Counted from the first letter of the stretch, positions 42,217-51,408 are shown. The stretch is DNA of 64,000 nucleotides from Thiotrichaceae bacterium (GCA_011391085.1 JAABRD010000009.1:62001-126000), one strand, 5' to 3'. Numbers and translations are program-made. The notes: generated by a model not told the origin, from the sequence alone.

Positions 42217-43704
42217 ATGAATCACAATTACCCCCTCCAATTAAACCTCGGCAGTGGTAGAAGTTTTCGCGAAGAATGCTTGAATATAGATATTCGAGAT
42301 TATTGGGCCCCCGACCTCGTCGTGGATTTAAACCAACCCTTTCCACACGGTGACACTCAAACTTTTCAGACGGCCCGGTTTGGTACAGTTGTCATTGCCC
42401 AAAATATTTTCAAAAAGATTATCGCCCATGATGTCCTTGAACATATTTTCAACCTCACCGTGTTTATGAAAAGCTGTCTGGATCTCTTAGAAGTGGGTGG
42501 CGAATTTGATATTATCGTCCCTTACGACCTCTCTTATGGGGCCTGGCAGGACCCGACTCATCTTCATGCTTTCAATGAAAGAAGTTGGTTGTACTACACC
42601 GAATGGTTTTGGTATCTGGAATGGACCCAAGCACGGTTTGAATTGACAGAACTGGGGTTTGAACTCAGTCCGTTGGGCAAAGAACTTCGAAAGCAGGGAC
42701 GGTCTCCAGAAGAGATTTTGAAAATCCCGCGGGCGGTGGATTCCATGCACGTCAAAATGCACAAGGTGTTTCTCAATGAGAAAGATAAATTGGTGCTACA
42801 GCAAGTCACGCAACGTTCTAGAATCTTGCCGGCCACGCCACCTCCACTGCCCAAGGTCACACCTACCGTCAAATTTGCGGTGGCGATTATCTCACCACCT
42901 AATTATGTGCATAGTGAAGCCTTTCGGGAAGTTGCTGAAACAGTTTATTATGGTCTGTTGGAATTGGGATATGATACCACGCTAACCCTCATTTCTTCCC
43001 AACTGGATTTTGTGTCGGACCGTACTCATATCATCTTGGGTGCCAACCTATTGCATTCGGCCCCGTTCAAACCTCCTGCCCAGTCCATTCTCTACAATTT
43101 GGAACAAGTGGATGTCAACTCTCCCTGGTTTCAATCTCACCTCTTGACTCTCTATAAAGAATATCCCATTTGGGACTGTACCCAACAGAATATTGAACAA
43201 CTGGCCCGCTTCGGCATCATGAAAGTTCAACAGGTTCCCATCGGTTACGTTCCCCAACTCACTCGTATTCCTCAGACGTTTGAAGACATTGACGTGCTAT
43301 TCTATGGTTCCATCAATCCACGACGCCAACGCATTTTGGACACGTTGCGTAATCAAGGAGTCAAGGTCGAAACGGTCTTTGGGGTGTATGGTAAAGAACG
43401 CGATGCCCTGATTGCGCGGGCTAAAATCGTTCTCAATATCCATTTTTATGACACCAAGTTATTTGAAATCGTCCGTATTTCTTACCTACTGGCAAACCGC
43501 AAATTCGTCATTTCCGAGACCAGTAGCAATGCGTTTGAAGAAGCCCCGTTTTCTAGCGGCGTGGTCTTCGTGAATTATGACGACCTGGTAAAAACGTGTG
43601 TACAATACCTCGGTCTTCTTCAACAACGGCGGCAAATTGCTGAACAAGGTTTTTATTTGATGACTCAACGTCCGGCGAAGAATTATTTGACTCACCTGAC
43701 TTAA
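42217..43704 (+). CDS. Methyltransferase-glycosyltransferase two-domain protein
   Basis: A 495-residue protein. The N-terminal 190 residues look like a class I SAM-dependent methyltransferase: motif I LNLGSGRSFREECLNIDIRD, then IIAHDVLEHIFNLTVFMKSC and LLEVGGEFDIIVPYD. After a proline-rich linker (TPPPLPKVTPT, about residue 210) the C-terminal half resembles a GT1-like or spore-protein-like glycosyltransferase fold, with DVLFYGSINPRRQRILDTLR and ALIARAKIVLNIHFYDTKLF followed by the acidic EAPFSSGVVFVNYDDLV. Such proteins may methylate and extend sugars on surface glycans, but this is inference. It is alone between repeats, not in an obvious polysaccharide operon, although rfbBA are 16 kb upstream. 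Confidence 0.7.
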   Translation: MNHNYPLQLNLGSGRSFREECLNIDIRDYWAPDLVVDLNQPFPHGDTQTFQTARFGTVVIAQNIFKKIIAHDVLEHIFNLTVFMKSCLDLLEVGGEFDIIVPYDLSYGAWQDPTHLHAFNERSWLYYTEWFWYLEWTQARFELTELGFELSPLGKELRKQGRSPEEILKIPRAVDSMHVKMHKVFLNEKDKLVLQQVTQRSRILPATPPPLPKVTPTVKFAVAIISPPNYVHSEAFREVAETVYYGLLELGYDTTLTLISSQLDFVSDRTHIILGANLLHSAPFKPPAQSILYNLEQVDVNSPWFQSHLLTLYKEYPIWDCTQQNIEQLARFGIMKVQQVPIGYVPQLTRIPQTFEDIDVLFYGSINPRRQRILDTLRNQGVKVETVFGVYGKERDALIARAKIVLNIHFYDTKLFEIVRISYLLANRKFVISETSSNAFEEAPFSSGVVFVNYDDLVKTCVQYLGLLQQRRQIAEQGFYLMTQRPAKNYLTHLT

Positions 43705-43734
43705 AGGGTGGTGAGAAGAGTGGAAACTACACCG

Positions 43735-43838
43735 GTGGATTAGAGGCTTTAGCCAGTGGGGGGGCACGCCACCAAAAGAAGGGGTGCCATCCACCGGCTA
43801 AAGCCGTAAGTCCACCGGCTGAAGCCTCTAGTCCAGCA
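43735..43838. repeat. R1 palindrome, with extra half unit
   Basis: GGTGGATTAGAGGCTTTAGC at the left; CACCGGCTAAAGCCGTAAG and CACCGGCTGAAGCCTCTAG at the right. A short R8 copy (GAAACTTAGTTTCTTC) follows at 43864. Both lie in the leader of tex. Confidence 0.8.
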
Positions 43839-43921
43839 TTTTTGGAAACACGTTTAACTTTGAAAGAAACTTAGTTTCTTCAACTTTACTTTTTTAACTT
43901 AACATTTAGGATAACAACAAT

Positions 43922-46351
43922 ATGTTTAATGTCCCACAACGTATTGCACAAGAACTCTCTGTGCAAGAACTTCAAGTTCAAGCGGCGGTTCGCTTACTTG
44001 ATGATGGCGCCACGGTGCCCTTTATCTCCCGTTATCGTAAAGAAGTGACCGGCGGGTTAGATGATACCCAATTGCGGAAATTGGAAGACCGGTTACGCTA
44101 CTTACGCGAACTAAATGAACGTCGTGAAGTCATTCTCAACAGTATCCGTGAACAAGGCAAACTGACCCCTGAATTAGAGACTGCTATTTCTGCTGCCGAT
44201 ACCAAAACCCGTCTGGAAGACTTGTACTTACCTTATAAACCCAAACGTCGCACCAAAGCCCAAATTGCCAGAGAAGCAGGACTGGAACCCTTGGCACTGG
44301 ACTTGTTGACCAATCCTATCCTGATTCCTGAAGAAGCAGCCGGCATCTATCTGAATAACGAAAGAGGTATCAATGACCGCAAACAGGCGTTAGAAGGCGC
44401 CCGACAAATTCTCATGGAAAAATTTGCCGAAGAAGCGGATTTGTTAGAAAAATTACGGGAGTACGTTTGGGACAATGCCCAACTCATTTCAAAAGTCGTA
44501 GAAGGCATGGCCGACGCCGGTGCTAAATTCTCTGACTACTTTGACAGTCGCGAACCTATTAAAAATATTCCTTCGCACCGGGCCCTCGCCCTCTTCCGGG
44601 GTCGCAAGGAAGGCATTTTACATCTCAGCTTGGCCATTGGGAATACTGCGGAAGACGATGTCAACCCAGAGGAGAATGCCGATTCCACTGACATTACCTC
44701 CCCGTCTTCCTCTCCACCAGCCACGAATCTTTGTGAACACACCATAGCCCAGTACTTTCATATTGAAAACCAAAATCGTCCCGCCGACGTTTGGTTATTG
44801 GAGACCGTGCGAGTGGCCTGGCGTTTCAAAATTCGTTTACACCTCGATACGGAATTGATGACGCGGCTTCGTGAAAGTGCGGAAGCGGAAGCCATCAAGG
44901 TCTTTGCCACTAATTTGCAAGACCTTCTTTTAGCAGCCCCCGCAGGTCCTCGCGTCACCATGGGATTAGACCCAGGGGTGCGGACTGGCGTGAAAGTGGC
45001 CGTGATTGATAAAACGGGTAAAGTGTTGGATACCACCACTCTCTATCCGCACCCACCTAAAAATGAATGGCAAGACTCGATTGCTAGATTGACTGCGTTG
45101 GCCAAAAAACATCTAGTGGAACTCATTAGCATTGGCAATGGTACCGGGTCACGGGAAACGGATAAATTGGTATCCGAAATGATGAAACGGCATCCTGAAT
45201 TACATCTGCACAAAATTGTCGTTTCCGAAGCCGGCGCCTCCGTTTATTCTGCCTCCGAACTGGCTGCCCAAGAATTTCCCGAAATGGACGTTTCCCTCCG
45301 CGGCGCAGTTTCAATTGCGAGACGCTTACAAGACCCGTTGGCAGAACTGGTTAAAATTGACCCCAAATCGATAGGCGTTGGTCAATATCAACACGATGTC
45401 AGTCAACCAGAACTGGCCCGGAGTTTGGACGCCGTCGTAGAAGACTGTGTCAATGCCGTCGGCGTAGATGTCAATACTGCCTCCGCACCACTATTGAGTC
45501 GTGTTTCTGGATTAAGTTCCAATCTGGCCAAAAACATTGTCACTTTTCGTGACGAACATGGCGCCTTTGCGAATCGTACCACATTACTGGAAGTGCCGCG
45601 GCTGGGGGAGAAAACGTTTGAACAAGCGGCGGGCTTTTTACGCATTCTCAACGGTAACAATCCCTTAGATGCCTCTTCTGTGCATCCCGAAGCCTATCCA
45701 GTCGTAGAACGTCTATTGACCAAGTGTAGCAAGCCTATCCGCGAAGTGATCGGTAATACGGACTTCTTACGCACTCTCAATCCTGAAGAATTTACCGATG
45801 ACGTGTTTGGGCGGCCCACGGTCACGGATATTCTGAAAGAACTGGAAAAACCTGGCAGAGACCCGCGTCCTGAGTTTAAAACGCCGACCTTTATGGAAGG
45901 CATCAATGAACTGGAGGACCTGCAACCGAATATGATTTTGGAGGGAGTCATTACTAATGTCACCAACTTTGGTGCGTTTGTTGACATTGGGGTTCACCAG
46001 GATGGTTTGATACATATTTCGGCCCTGTCACACGACTATGTTAAAGACCCTCGAAATATCGTCAAAGCTGGCGATGTCGTCAAAGTCAAAGTCGTTGAAA
46101 TCGATCTGAAACGGCGCCGGGTTGCTTTGACAATGCGTTTAGAAGAAACCAAACGGGGAGGGGCAGGGGCGCGGAAACGAGAGGTTGCTAGTGGTACTCA
46201 ACCTTTCAGTCCGCAACCGTCACCCTCCGTCAAAACGCCACCGCTTCCCAAAACCTTTTCTACAGAAAAGAAGGAACGGCAACAACAGCCGGCGTTTGTG
46301 GGGGCTATGGCAGAAGCGTTTGCGAATGCTAAGAAACGGGCGAATGGGTAG
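43922..46351 (+). CDS. tex: Tex family S1 RNA-binding transcription accessory protein
   Basis: An 809-residue protein. It has the Tex layout: an N-terminal helical region ([40 protein letters not shown]), a YqgF-like RNase fold domain from about residue 345 ([20 protein letters not shown]), helix-hairpin-helix motifs ([20 protein letters not shown]) and an S1 domain near 670-740 ([28 protein letters not shown]). A Ser/Pro/Asp-rich insert of about 30 residues near 245-275 and a proline-rich basic tail are additions to the common form. Tex binds nucleic acids and affects transcription and translation fidelity; its exact role is unsettled. Confidence 0.96.
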   Translation: MFNVPQRIAQELSVQELQVQAAVRLLDDGATVPFISRYRKEVTGGLDDTQLRKLEDRLRYLRELNERREVILNSIREQGKLTPELETAISAADTKTRLEDLYLPYKPKRRTKAQIAREAGLEPLALDLLTNPILIPEEAAGIYLNNERGINDRKQALEGARQILMEKFAEEADLLEKLREYVWDNAQLISKVVEGMADAGAKFSDYFDSREPIKNIPSHRALALFRGRKEGILHLSLAIGNTAEDDVNPEENADSTDITSPSSSPPATNLCEHTIAQYFHIENQNRPADVWLLETVRVAWRFKIRLHLDTELMTRLRESAEAEAIKVFATNLQDLLLAAPAGPRVTMGLDPGVRTGVKVAVIDKTGKVLDTTTLYPHPPKNEWQDSIARLTALAKKHLVELISIGNGTGSRETDKLVSEMMKRHPELHLHKIVVSEAGASVYSASELAAQEFPEMDVSLRGAVSIARRLQDPLAELVKIDPKSIGVGQYQHDVSQPELARSLDAVVEDCVNAVGVDVNTASAPLLSRVSGLSSNLAKNIVTFRDEHGAFANRTTLLEVPRLGEKTFEQAAGFLRILNGNNPLDASSVHPEAYPVVERLLTKCSKPIREVIGNTDFLRTLNPEEFTDDVFGRPTVTDILKELEKPGRDPRPEFKTPTFMEGINELEDLQPNMILEGVITNVTNFGAFVDIGVHQDGLIHISALSHDYVKDPRNIVKAGDVVKVKVVEIDLKRRRVALTMRLEETKRGGAGARKREVASGTQPFSPQPSPSVKTPPLPKTFSTEKKERQQQPAFVGAMAEAFANAKKRANG

Positions 46352-46413
46352 TCGATACACCACCGGCTGAAGCCTCTAGTCTACCGGCGCCTTTCCCGAT
46401 CGGTTCGTGCCCG

Positions 46414-46526
46414 GTAGGGTGGGCAACGTCTCTGAGTTGCCCACCACTATCAATTTGTGGAATGTAGTGAACACGCCGGACTAGAGGCGTAAGCCGGTGG
46501 CCGACATCCCCCTTACTTAAATCATT
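46414..46526. repeat. 113-bp composite repeat, copy A
   Basis: Composed of an R9 hairpin (GTAGGGTGGGCAACGTCTC, GAGTTGCCCACC), the text TTTGTGGAATGTAGTGAAC, an R1 half unit (CCGGACTAGAGGCGTAAGCC) and CCTTACTTAAATCATT. A copy with only a handful of differences is at 47424-47536; the two flank the DUF4160/DUF2442 group in the same orientation. Confidence 0.95.
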
Positions 46527-46540
46527 TCTAGGAGGTGCCG

Positions 46541-46807
46541 ATGCCAACCCTATCCATGTTTCACGGAATCATTATCCGTATGTATTTTGCACCAGATGAA
46601 CACAACCCACCTCATTTCCATGTCTATTATAACGAGTTCAAGGCAACCTTTCGACTAGACACGCTAGAACTCATGGAGGGTTCTCTTCCTCGAAGACAAC
46701 TACGTTTGGTACAAGCATGGGCGGAACTACATTTGGATGAATTAAAAGCGAATTGGCAAATGGCCATGAATGGCGAAAATCCTTATAAAATTGAACCGCT
46801 ACGATAA
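46541..46807 (+). CDS. DUF4160 domain protein
   Basis: An 88-residue protein with GGAGG 5 bases before the ATG at 46541. The motif GIIIRMYFAPDEHNPPHFHV is the DUF4160 signature, followed by YNEFKATFRLDTLELMEGSL and PRRQLRLVQAWAELHLDELK. DUF4160 and DUF2442 genes are nearly always adjacent, as here, and are suspected to be a toxin-antitoxin-like pair; this is not established. The DUF2442 gene begins 19 bases downstream. Confidence 0.9.
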   Translation: MPTLSMFHGIIIRMYFAPDEHNPPHFHVYYNEFKATFRLDTLELMEGSLPRRQLRLVQAWAELHLDELKANWQMAMNGENPYKIEPLR

Positions 46808-46826
46808 ACTCAACAAGGGCGTTTTT

Positions 46827-47108
46827 ATGTATCTAGGAATCAAACAAGTCTCTGCTACCGATGATTACCAACTAGACCTCGTTTTTGACAATAACGAGTG
46901 TCGTCGCTTCGATGTCAAGCCACTTTTGACGAAAGGACGATTTGCGGAACTGAAAGAGATAAAAATCTTCAAAACGGTGCGGATTTCCTTCGACACCATC
47001 GAATGGAACAACGGTCTGGATTTGGATCCCGAATATCTATATGAGAAGAGTGACCGTTTGTGCCAGGCAGACCATCGATTATTATCGCCCGCGCCTGGCC
47101 CATGCTAA
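46827..47108 (+). CDS. DUF2442 domain protein
   Basis: A 93-residue protein starting at 46827 (MYLGIKQVSATDDYQLDLVF), with the DUF2442 core FDVKPLLTKGRFAELKEIKI, FKTVRISFDTIEWNNGLDLD and PEYLYEKS. The family normally ends about there, so the last 18 residues (DRLCQADHRLLSPAPGPC) are probably read from the region that encodes, in another frame, the small protein at 47041. It follows the DUF4160 gene and the two likely interact. The function is unknown. Confidence 0.85.
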   Translation: MYLGIKQVSATDDYQLDLVFDNNECRRFDVKPLLTKGRFAELKEIKIFKTVRISFDTIEWNNGLDLDPEYLYEKSDRLCQADHRLLSPAPGPC

Positions 47109-47199
47109 AAAACGTGGAGACATAGAACGGGTCTGTACCAGCCACAACTATGTCTCCCCAATCATCTGTACCCCAGAAGAACTACTCGGAGGTGAATAA
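47041..47199 (+). CDS. Possible 52-residue protein
   Basis: A short frame, MRRVTVCARQTIDYYRPRLA, HAKKRGDIERVCTSHNYVSP, IICTPEELLGGE, overlapping the end of the DUF2442 gene in a different frame. Its last codons contain GGAGGTGA, which is the ribosome-binding site of the next gene at 47202, so translation would be coupled. The composition looks like a real protein rather than noise, but I know no family. It could also be the displaced end of a longer upstream gene. Confidence 0.4.
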   Translation: MRRVTVCARQTIDYYRPRLAHAKKRGDIERVCTSHNYVSPIICTPEELLGGE

Positions 47200-47201
47200 T
47201 C

Positions 47202-47405
47202 ATGTTGACCGACCCCATTTTAGAAGAACTTTACGCGATTCGCAAAAACATTGCTGCCCAATTTAACTATGATATACGTGCCTGGGGAGAATATTGCAAG
47301 GCACCACAACAATCGTATCATATCCCCGTGGTCTCTTTACCACCACGGTATATTCAGCCACCCACCTTAAATTCATCGGGGTTTGAGGAGAAGAACATGA
47401 GTTAA
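47202..47405 (+). CDS. Small conserved-type protein (DPILEELYAIR family)
   Basis: A 67-residue protein starting MLTDPILEELYAIRKNIAAQ, FNYDIRAWGEYC. This opening (DPIxEELxxIRxxxAxxFNYD) is shared by many small proteins encoded beside toxin-antitoxin genes in cyanobacteria and sulfur bacteria, though the family has no known function. GGAGGTGA lies 8 bases before the ATG. It closes the group bracketed by the 113-base repeats. Confidence 0.6.
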   Translation: MLTDPILEELYAIRKNIAAQFNYDIRAWGEYCKAPQQSYHIPVVSLPPRYIQPPTLNSSGFEEKNMS

Positions 47406-47423
47406 CTATATGGATTCAGCCCT

Positions 47424-47536
47424 GTAGGGTGGGCAACGTCTCTGAGTTGCCCACCACCATTAATTTGTGGAATGTAGTGAACACGCCGGACTAGAGGCGT
47501 AAGCCGGTGGCCCACACACCCCTTACTTAAATCATT
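47424..47536. repeat. 113-bp composite repeat, copy B
   Basis: Second copy of the repeat at 46414-46526, same orientation. It is followed by an R1 half unit (CCGGCTAAAGCCTCTAGTCC, 47550) and a 15-base tandem repeat (CTGTCAATTCTGATT, two full copies near 47614-47643) before the MqsR-like gene. Confidence 0.95.
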
Positions 47537-47671
47537 GTGCCCCCTTTCCGGCTAAAGCCTCTAGTCCCGTGTGTTATGTTACTGCTGTGTGTCATTCTGA
47601 AAATTCTAAAATTCTGTCAATTCTGATTCTGTCAATTCTGATTCTGACAAAAGAAGAACAGCACGGTATCT

Positions 47672-48010
47672 ATGGACAAAGTTCAACAATTCCTCTCCGA
47701 TTTTCAAAATCTCTCCAAAACCAATGGCGTAAAATTCTGGGAACGACCAGAAAACGAAAGTATGATGAATATGTTAGAATTAAATCGTGCTGAAGTTATC
47801 CAAATTTTACTCAATTTGACCCAATCCGATTATATTGAGGGGCCGTTATACCAAGAGGGCTTTTCTAACGCCTGGAGTTTTGGTCAACTCATCAAGAGGA
47901 AAGAAGTTTATATTAAACCAACCATAGTAGAAAAACAGAAGCGAAAAATGGCTGTTTGCATCTCTTTTCACGAATCTACCAAACCTTTGAAGTATCCTTA
48001 TCATCGTTAA
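47672..48010 (+). CDS. MqsR-family toxin-like protein
   Basis: A 112-residue protein. The second half (QILLNLTQSDYIEGPLYQEG, WSFGQLIKRKEVYIKPTIV, KMAVCISFHESTKPLKYPY) matches the pattern of MqsR-like RNase toxins that pair with zinc-finger antitoxins: LTxxDYxxGP, then WxFGxxIxGxEVYIK and CxSFHxA. The gene order toxin then antitoxin is also that of mqsRA. A complete R4 element lies between it and the antitoxin, so the two are no longer closely coupled. I infer mRNA interferase activity from the family only. Confidence 0.7.
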   Translation: MDKVQQFLSDFQNLSKTNGVKFWERPENESMMNMLELNRAEVIQILLNLTQSDYIEGPLYQEGFSNAWSFGQLIKRKEVYIKPTIVEKQKRKMAVCISFHESTKPLKYPYHR

Positions 48011-48033
48011 TTTATCGTCGTTTCATTTGAATC

Positions 48034-48176
48034 AGGACTTACGCAACCGCCGGTATTTACCCCAACCCTCCCCAACCCTCTCCGCACGCGGGGAGGGAGT
48101 CCCCCCCGTGTACGGGGGGCAGGGGGGGGGATGGTGTGTAAAATCAAATAGTTACAAAAACGGTTGCGTAAGTCCT
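48034..48176. repeat. R4 element, complete
   Basis: Ends AGGACTTACGCAACCGCC and ACGGTTGCGTAAGTCCT; the interior has ACCCCAACCCTCCCCAACC, CGCACGCGGGGAGGG and CCCCCGTGTACGGGGG hairpins, then TGTGTAAAATCAAATAG. The C/G-rich core is related to that of R3 elements. It separates mqsR-like and mqsA-like genes. Confidence 0.95.
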
Positions 48177-48209
48177 ATGAATGTATCTATTTCTTTGGAA
48201 AAGTCACTT

Positions 48210-48689
48210 ATGCCAGAATATTGCTTACATTGCGATTATGAAGAAGAACTCGAACTTAGCCGAAAACCCGTTACCATAACAGTACGCGGAGAAGAATTTG
48301 AAGTCACTAAAGAGTTTTATCAATGCCCGGCATGTGGTGAATCCTTCACCAGCAGTTTCGACCATGACCCTTTAGATGAGGCTTACCGCAACTATCGAAA
48401 GCGTCACCAATTGTTGCAACCCGAGGAGATTCGGCGGTGGCGCGAAAATTCTGGTTTGACTTCAATCGAAGTGAGTGAATTGTTCAGCTGGGAAAGTACC
48501 ACGCTTCGAGGCTACGAAGTTGGTGCTTTACAGACGGAAGAACATGATAGACAACTGAAATGGTTGATGCAATCATTGAATTTGTTGCTGTTAGTGGAAA
48601 GCCAGTCGAAAGTATTGAATGAAGAACGCCGAAAAGTTCTGATTTGGCAGATTGATTCAGGAATCCAAAGCGCCGGCTTGGTGTCTTAA
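48210..48689 (+). CDS. MqsA-like zinc-finger HTH antitoxin
   Basis: A 159-residue protein from the ATG at 48210 (GGAAAAG about 7 bases upstream; an ATG at 48177, at the very edge of the R4 element, is also open). The N-terminus has a YgiT/MqsA-type zinc finger with two CxxC pairs (YCLHCDYEE and YQCPACGESF). A helix-turn-helix follows (LLQPEEIRRWRENSGLTSIE, VSELFSWESTTLRGYEVGAL). It is the expected antitoxin for the MqsR-like protein and would repress the operon. With 199 bases and a repeat between them the antitoxin may have its own promoter. Confidence 0.85.
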   Translation: MPEYCLHCDYEEELELSRKPVTITVRGEEFEVTKEFYQCPACGESFTSSFDHDPLDEAYRNYRKRHQLLQPEEIRRWRENSGLTSIEVSELFSWESTTLRGYEVGALQTEEHDRQLKWLMQSLNLLLLVESQSKVLNEERRKVLIWQIDSGIQSAGLVS

Positions 48690-48790
48690 TTCACGAACAT
48701 ACCTGGATGACACTTTATGGTTGCCCGCTTGATACTGAGTCAGGAGTCCAAAGCCACTTTAAACTCCTGTCTCTCCTCCTGACTCATTTA

Positions 48791-48920
48791 AGTACCGAAG
48801 CAGAAATTTTACCGTATTTTCCCTCACCCCCGGCCCCTCTCCCAAAGGGAGAGGGGAGACAGGCGGCACCAGTGGTTTTCTCCCAGCACCCTACGGGCGT
48901 GGGGCCGGGGGTGAGGGTAA
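48791..48920. repeat. Composite repeat related to 15808-15973
   Basis: AGTACCGAAGCAGAAATTTT, then CCCTCACCCCCGGCCCCTC, ACCAGTGGTTTTCTCCC and GGGGCCGGGGGTGAGGGTAA. It shares its left end and core with the copy at 15808 but lacks the R5 right terminus. A partial R2-like piece (CAGGAGTCCAAAGCCAC) precedes it at 48741. Confidence 0.85.
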
Positions 48921-48963
48921 GGACGTCGTTATACCAGAAAGATTTTGCTTCACTACTTATTCA

Positions 48964-50133
48964 TCATACCACCGTCGTCGTCAATTCAAACAACTTTTCA
49001 TACTCCAAAATTGCATACCGGTCGGTCATTCCTGCAATATAATCCGCCACCGCCCGCGCCCGGCCGGCATCTCCACCTAACTGGCCCTGTAACCGTTGCA
49101 CTTCCACTTGGGCTTCCAAAGGTAACAACGTGGGGTCACTGAAGAAGGCTTCGAATAAACGTCGTATCATCTGATGGGCCCGAAACCCCATGCGGCGCAC
49201 TCGATAATGTTGATAGAGTTGCGTTTGTAAAAATTGTTTCAACTCTAAATGCTTCTCATACAACATGGCACTGAAAGTAATCAACGGTTCCTCTAACATG
49301 CGGATTTCTTCAATATTTTTGGGCTGTACCGCATCTAACTGGGCGCGACTGGTCTCAATCACATTGGTCACTTGTTCACCAATCAGACGACGAATCGTTT
49401 CATAAATCATGCGCCGTTGTGACACGGTTGACCAATGTTTAAGAACGTAAGAAAAGTGTTCATCAAACAAACGATAGTCCCGGAGTTGTCGAATGGTGAT
49501 AAGTTTCGCCCGCAAGCCATCATCAATGTCGTGTGTGACATAAGCAATTTCATCACATAAATCAGCCAGTTGTGCTTCTAAAGAGGGTGGCGTAAGTTGT
49601 CCTTCATGAAGAAAGCGAGTACCTAACTGACCCAAAGATTTCGCTTGTTTAGGAGAACAATATTTGAGAATGCCTTCACGAGTTTCATAAGTCAAGTTGA
49701 GTCCACGAAAGAGAGGATACTTCTCTTCTAATTCATCGACAATGCGCAACGATTGCAGGTTGTGTTCAAACCCGCCATAGCTTTTCATGCAATGATTCAA
49801 AATGTCTTGGCCGGCATGACCAAAGGGGGCATGTCCCAAATCGTGTCCTAACGAAATCGCTTCAGTCAAGTCTTCATTGAGACGTAAAGCCCGGGCAATC
49901 GTGCGACTGATTTGGGAGACTTCTAAAGTATGAGTCAGGCGCGTGCGAAAGAGGTCGCCTTCGGAGTTCACAAATACTTGTGTTTTATATTCCAGCCGTC
50001 GAAACGCATTGGAATGAATAATTCGGTCCCGGTCTCTTTGATATTCGGTTCGATAGGAAGCCGGGGGAGGTTCGTTAATTTTTCGTCCTAGAGAGAACTC
50101 TGGGCAAGCGGCGTAAGGTGCTAAATTGGGCAT
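48964..50133 (-). CDS. dgt: dGTP triphosphohydrolase-like HD protein
   Basis: A 389-residue HD-domain phosphohydrolase of the short Dgt type. Motifs: YQRDRDRIIHSNAFRRLEYK, FRTRLTHTLEVSQISRTIAR (first metal-binding His), GHDLGHAPFGHAGQDIL (HD pair) and CDEIAYVTHDIDDGLRA (last Asp). It hydrolyses dNTPs, chiefly dGTP, to the nucleoside and triphosphate, controlling dNTP pools. Its position upstream of, and in the same direction as, no other gene but convergent with the MqsA-like gene suggests it ends a minus-strand unit with aroB and aroK, although an R1 element separates it from aroB. Confidence 0.92.
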   Translation of the reverse strand: MPNLAPYAACPEFSLGRKINEPPPASYRTEYQRDRDRIIHSNAFRRLEYKTQVFVNSEGDLFRTRLTHTLEVSQISRTIARALRLNEDLTEAISLGHDLGHAPFGHAGQDILNHCMKSYGGFEHNLQSLRIVDELEEKYPLFRGLNLTYETREGILKYCSPKQAKSLGQLGTRFLHEGQLTPPSLEAQLADLCDEIAYVTHDIDDGLRAKLITIRQLRDYRLFDEHFSYVLKHWSTVSQRRMIYETIRRLIGEQVTNVIETSRAQLDAVQPKNIEEIRMLEEPLITFSAMLYEKHLELKQFLQTQLYQHYRVRRMGFRAHQMIRRLFEAFFSDPTLLPLEAQVEVQRLQGQLGGDAGRARAVADYIAGMTDRYAILEYEKLFELTTTVV

Positions 50134-50245
50134 TTAAATTAGGTCTCTAAATCAGGAGTCAGGGAATGAACTTCTGACTCCTACTGGTTAACGAACTGGT
50201 GATAAGGAATTAAAGAGGCCCAAGAATTAAAGTGGTGAAAGTGGT

Positions 50246-50333
50246 GGTGGACTAGAGGCTTTAGCCGGGGGCGGGGCCCCGCGTTTTCAATTATGTTCCG
50301 CACTCACCGGCGAAAGCCTCTAGTCCAGCGTTC
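50246..50333. repeat. R1 palindrome between aroB and dgt
   Basis: GGACTAGAGGCTTTAGCCGG and CACCGGCGAAAGCCTCTAG around GGGGCGGGGCCCCGCG and AATTATGTTCCGC. It lies 8 bases after the aroB stop codon (minus strand). Confidence 0.85.
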
Positions 50334-50340
50334 TTCTGTA

Positions 50341-51408
50341 TTACCAAAGAACTTCTTGCAATAACTGCGGTTCATACTCCTCTGTCACTAACGCCTTTCC
50401 AATTCCTTCCAAGAGGACCAAGCGTATTTTTCCTTGGCGAACCTTTTTATCTACTTTCATCAGTTCCAACATTTCTTCTTTTTTTAAACCCGCGGGGACA
50501 CGAGTGGGTAAGGCCATTCGTTCCAATAACGTGGTGATACGGTCCACTTCTGAGGGGGGTAACCATCCCATTTTTTCCGATAATTGGGCTGCCAAACACA
50601 TTCCGATAGCGACAGCTTCACCATGCAAGTATGTTCCATAACCCAATCCTGTTTCAATCGCATGACCAAAAGTGTGACCCAAATTGAGGATGGCCCGGGG
50701 ACCTGATTCACGTTCATCGATGGCCACGATATTGGCTTTATCTTGGCAAGAACGAGTGATTGCAAAACTGAGTGCTTGGGCATCTTTCGCCAACAGTGCT
50801 TGGGTATGAGTGTCTAACCAATCGAAAAATTCGGGGTCGTTGATGAGACCATATTTTACCACTTCGGCCAGACCGGCACTGAGTTGACGATTATCCAAGG
50901 TATATAACGTATCGGTATCTATCAGCACCCCTTGCGGTTGATGAAATGCACCAATCATGTTTTTGCCGAGACGGTGATTGACTCCCGTTTTGCCTCCCAC
51001 GGAAGAATCAACTTGCGCAAGCAGGGTGGTCGGAATTTGCAAAAATGGGACTCCCCGTTGATAACAAGCGGCAGCAAAGCCAGTCATATCACCTACTACA
51101 CCACCGCCCAACGCGACCAACGTGGCTTGACGGTCAAAACGGTGGGTCAATAAACTATCAAAAATTTGATTGACGACTTCCAACGTTTTATATTCTTCGC
51201 CATCTGGCAAAATGACTGAAGCGGTTTGAAAATTTTGAAAAGCCACTAAGGCTTTTTCCAAATACAAGGGTGCCACGGTTTCATTGGTGACGATTAACAC
51301 TTGTTGACCTTTGAGAAGTGGCGTCACTAATTCTGGTCGTCCCAACAGTCCTTGACCAATGTAAATGGGGTAACTACGGATTCCTAATTCAACTTGTAAC
51401 GTGTTCAT
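50341..51408 (-). CDS. aroB: 3-dehydroquinate synthase
   Basis: A 355-residue protein from the ATG at 51408 (MNTLQVELGIRSYPIYIGQG); an in-frame upstream start at 51462 adds a stretch not typical of the family. NAD- and metal-binding motifs are present: ALGGGVVGDMTGFAAACYQR, QIPTTLLAQVDSSVGGKTGV, NHRLGKNMIGAFHQPQGVLI and NLGHTFGHAIETG with the zinc ligands. It forms 3-dehydroquinate in the shikimate pathway. aroK ends 62 bases upstream in the same direction, the common aroKB order. Confidence 0.97.
   Translation of the reverse strand: MNTLQVELGIRSYPIYIGQGLLGRPELVTPLLKGQQVLIVTNETVAPLYLEKALVAFQNFQTASVILPDGEEYKTLEVVNQIFDSLLTHRFDRQATLVALGGGVVGDMTGFAAACYQRGVPFLQIPTTLLAQVDSSVGGKTGVNHRLGKNMIGAFHQPQGVLIDTDTLYTLDNRQLSAGLAEVVKYGLINDPEFFDWLDTHTQALLAKDAQALSFAITRSCQDKANIVAIDERESGPRAILNLGHTFGHAIETGLGYGTYLHGEAVAIGMCLAAQLSEKMGWLPPSEVDRITTLLERMALPTRVPAGLKKEEMLELMKVDKKVRQGKIRLVLLEGIGKALVTEEYEPQLLQEVLW

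Noticed and set aside
48027-48209. N-terminal extension of the MqsA-like gene through the R4 element
   Set aside because: The extension is the translated repeat; the zinc-finger protein starts naturally at 48210.
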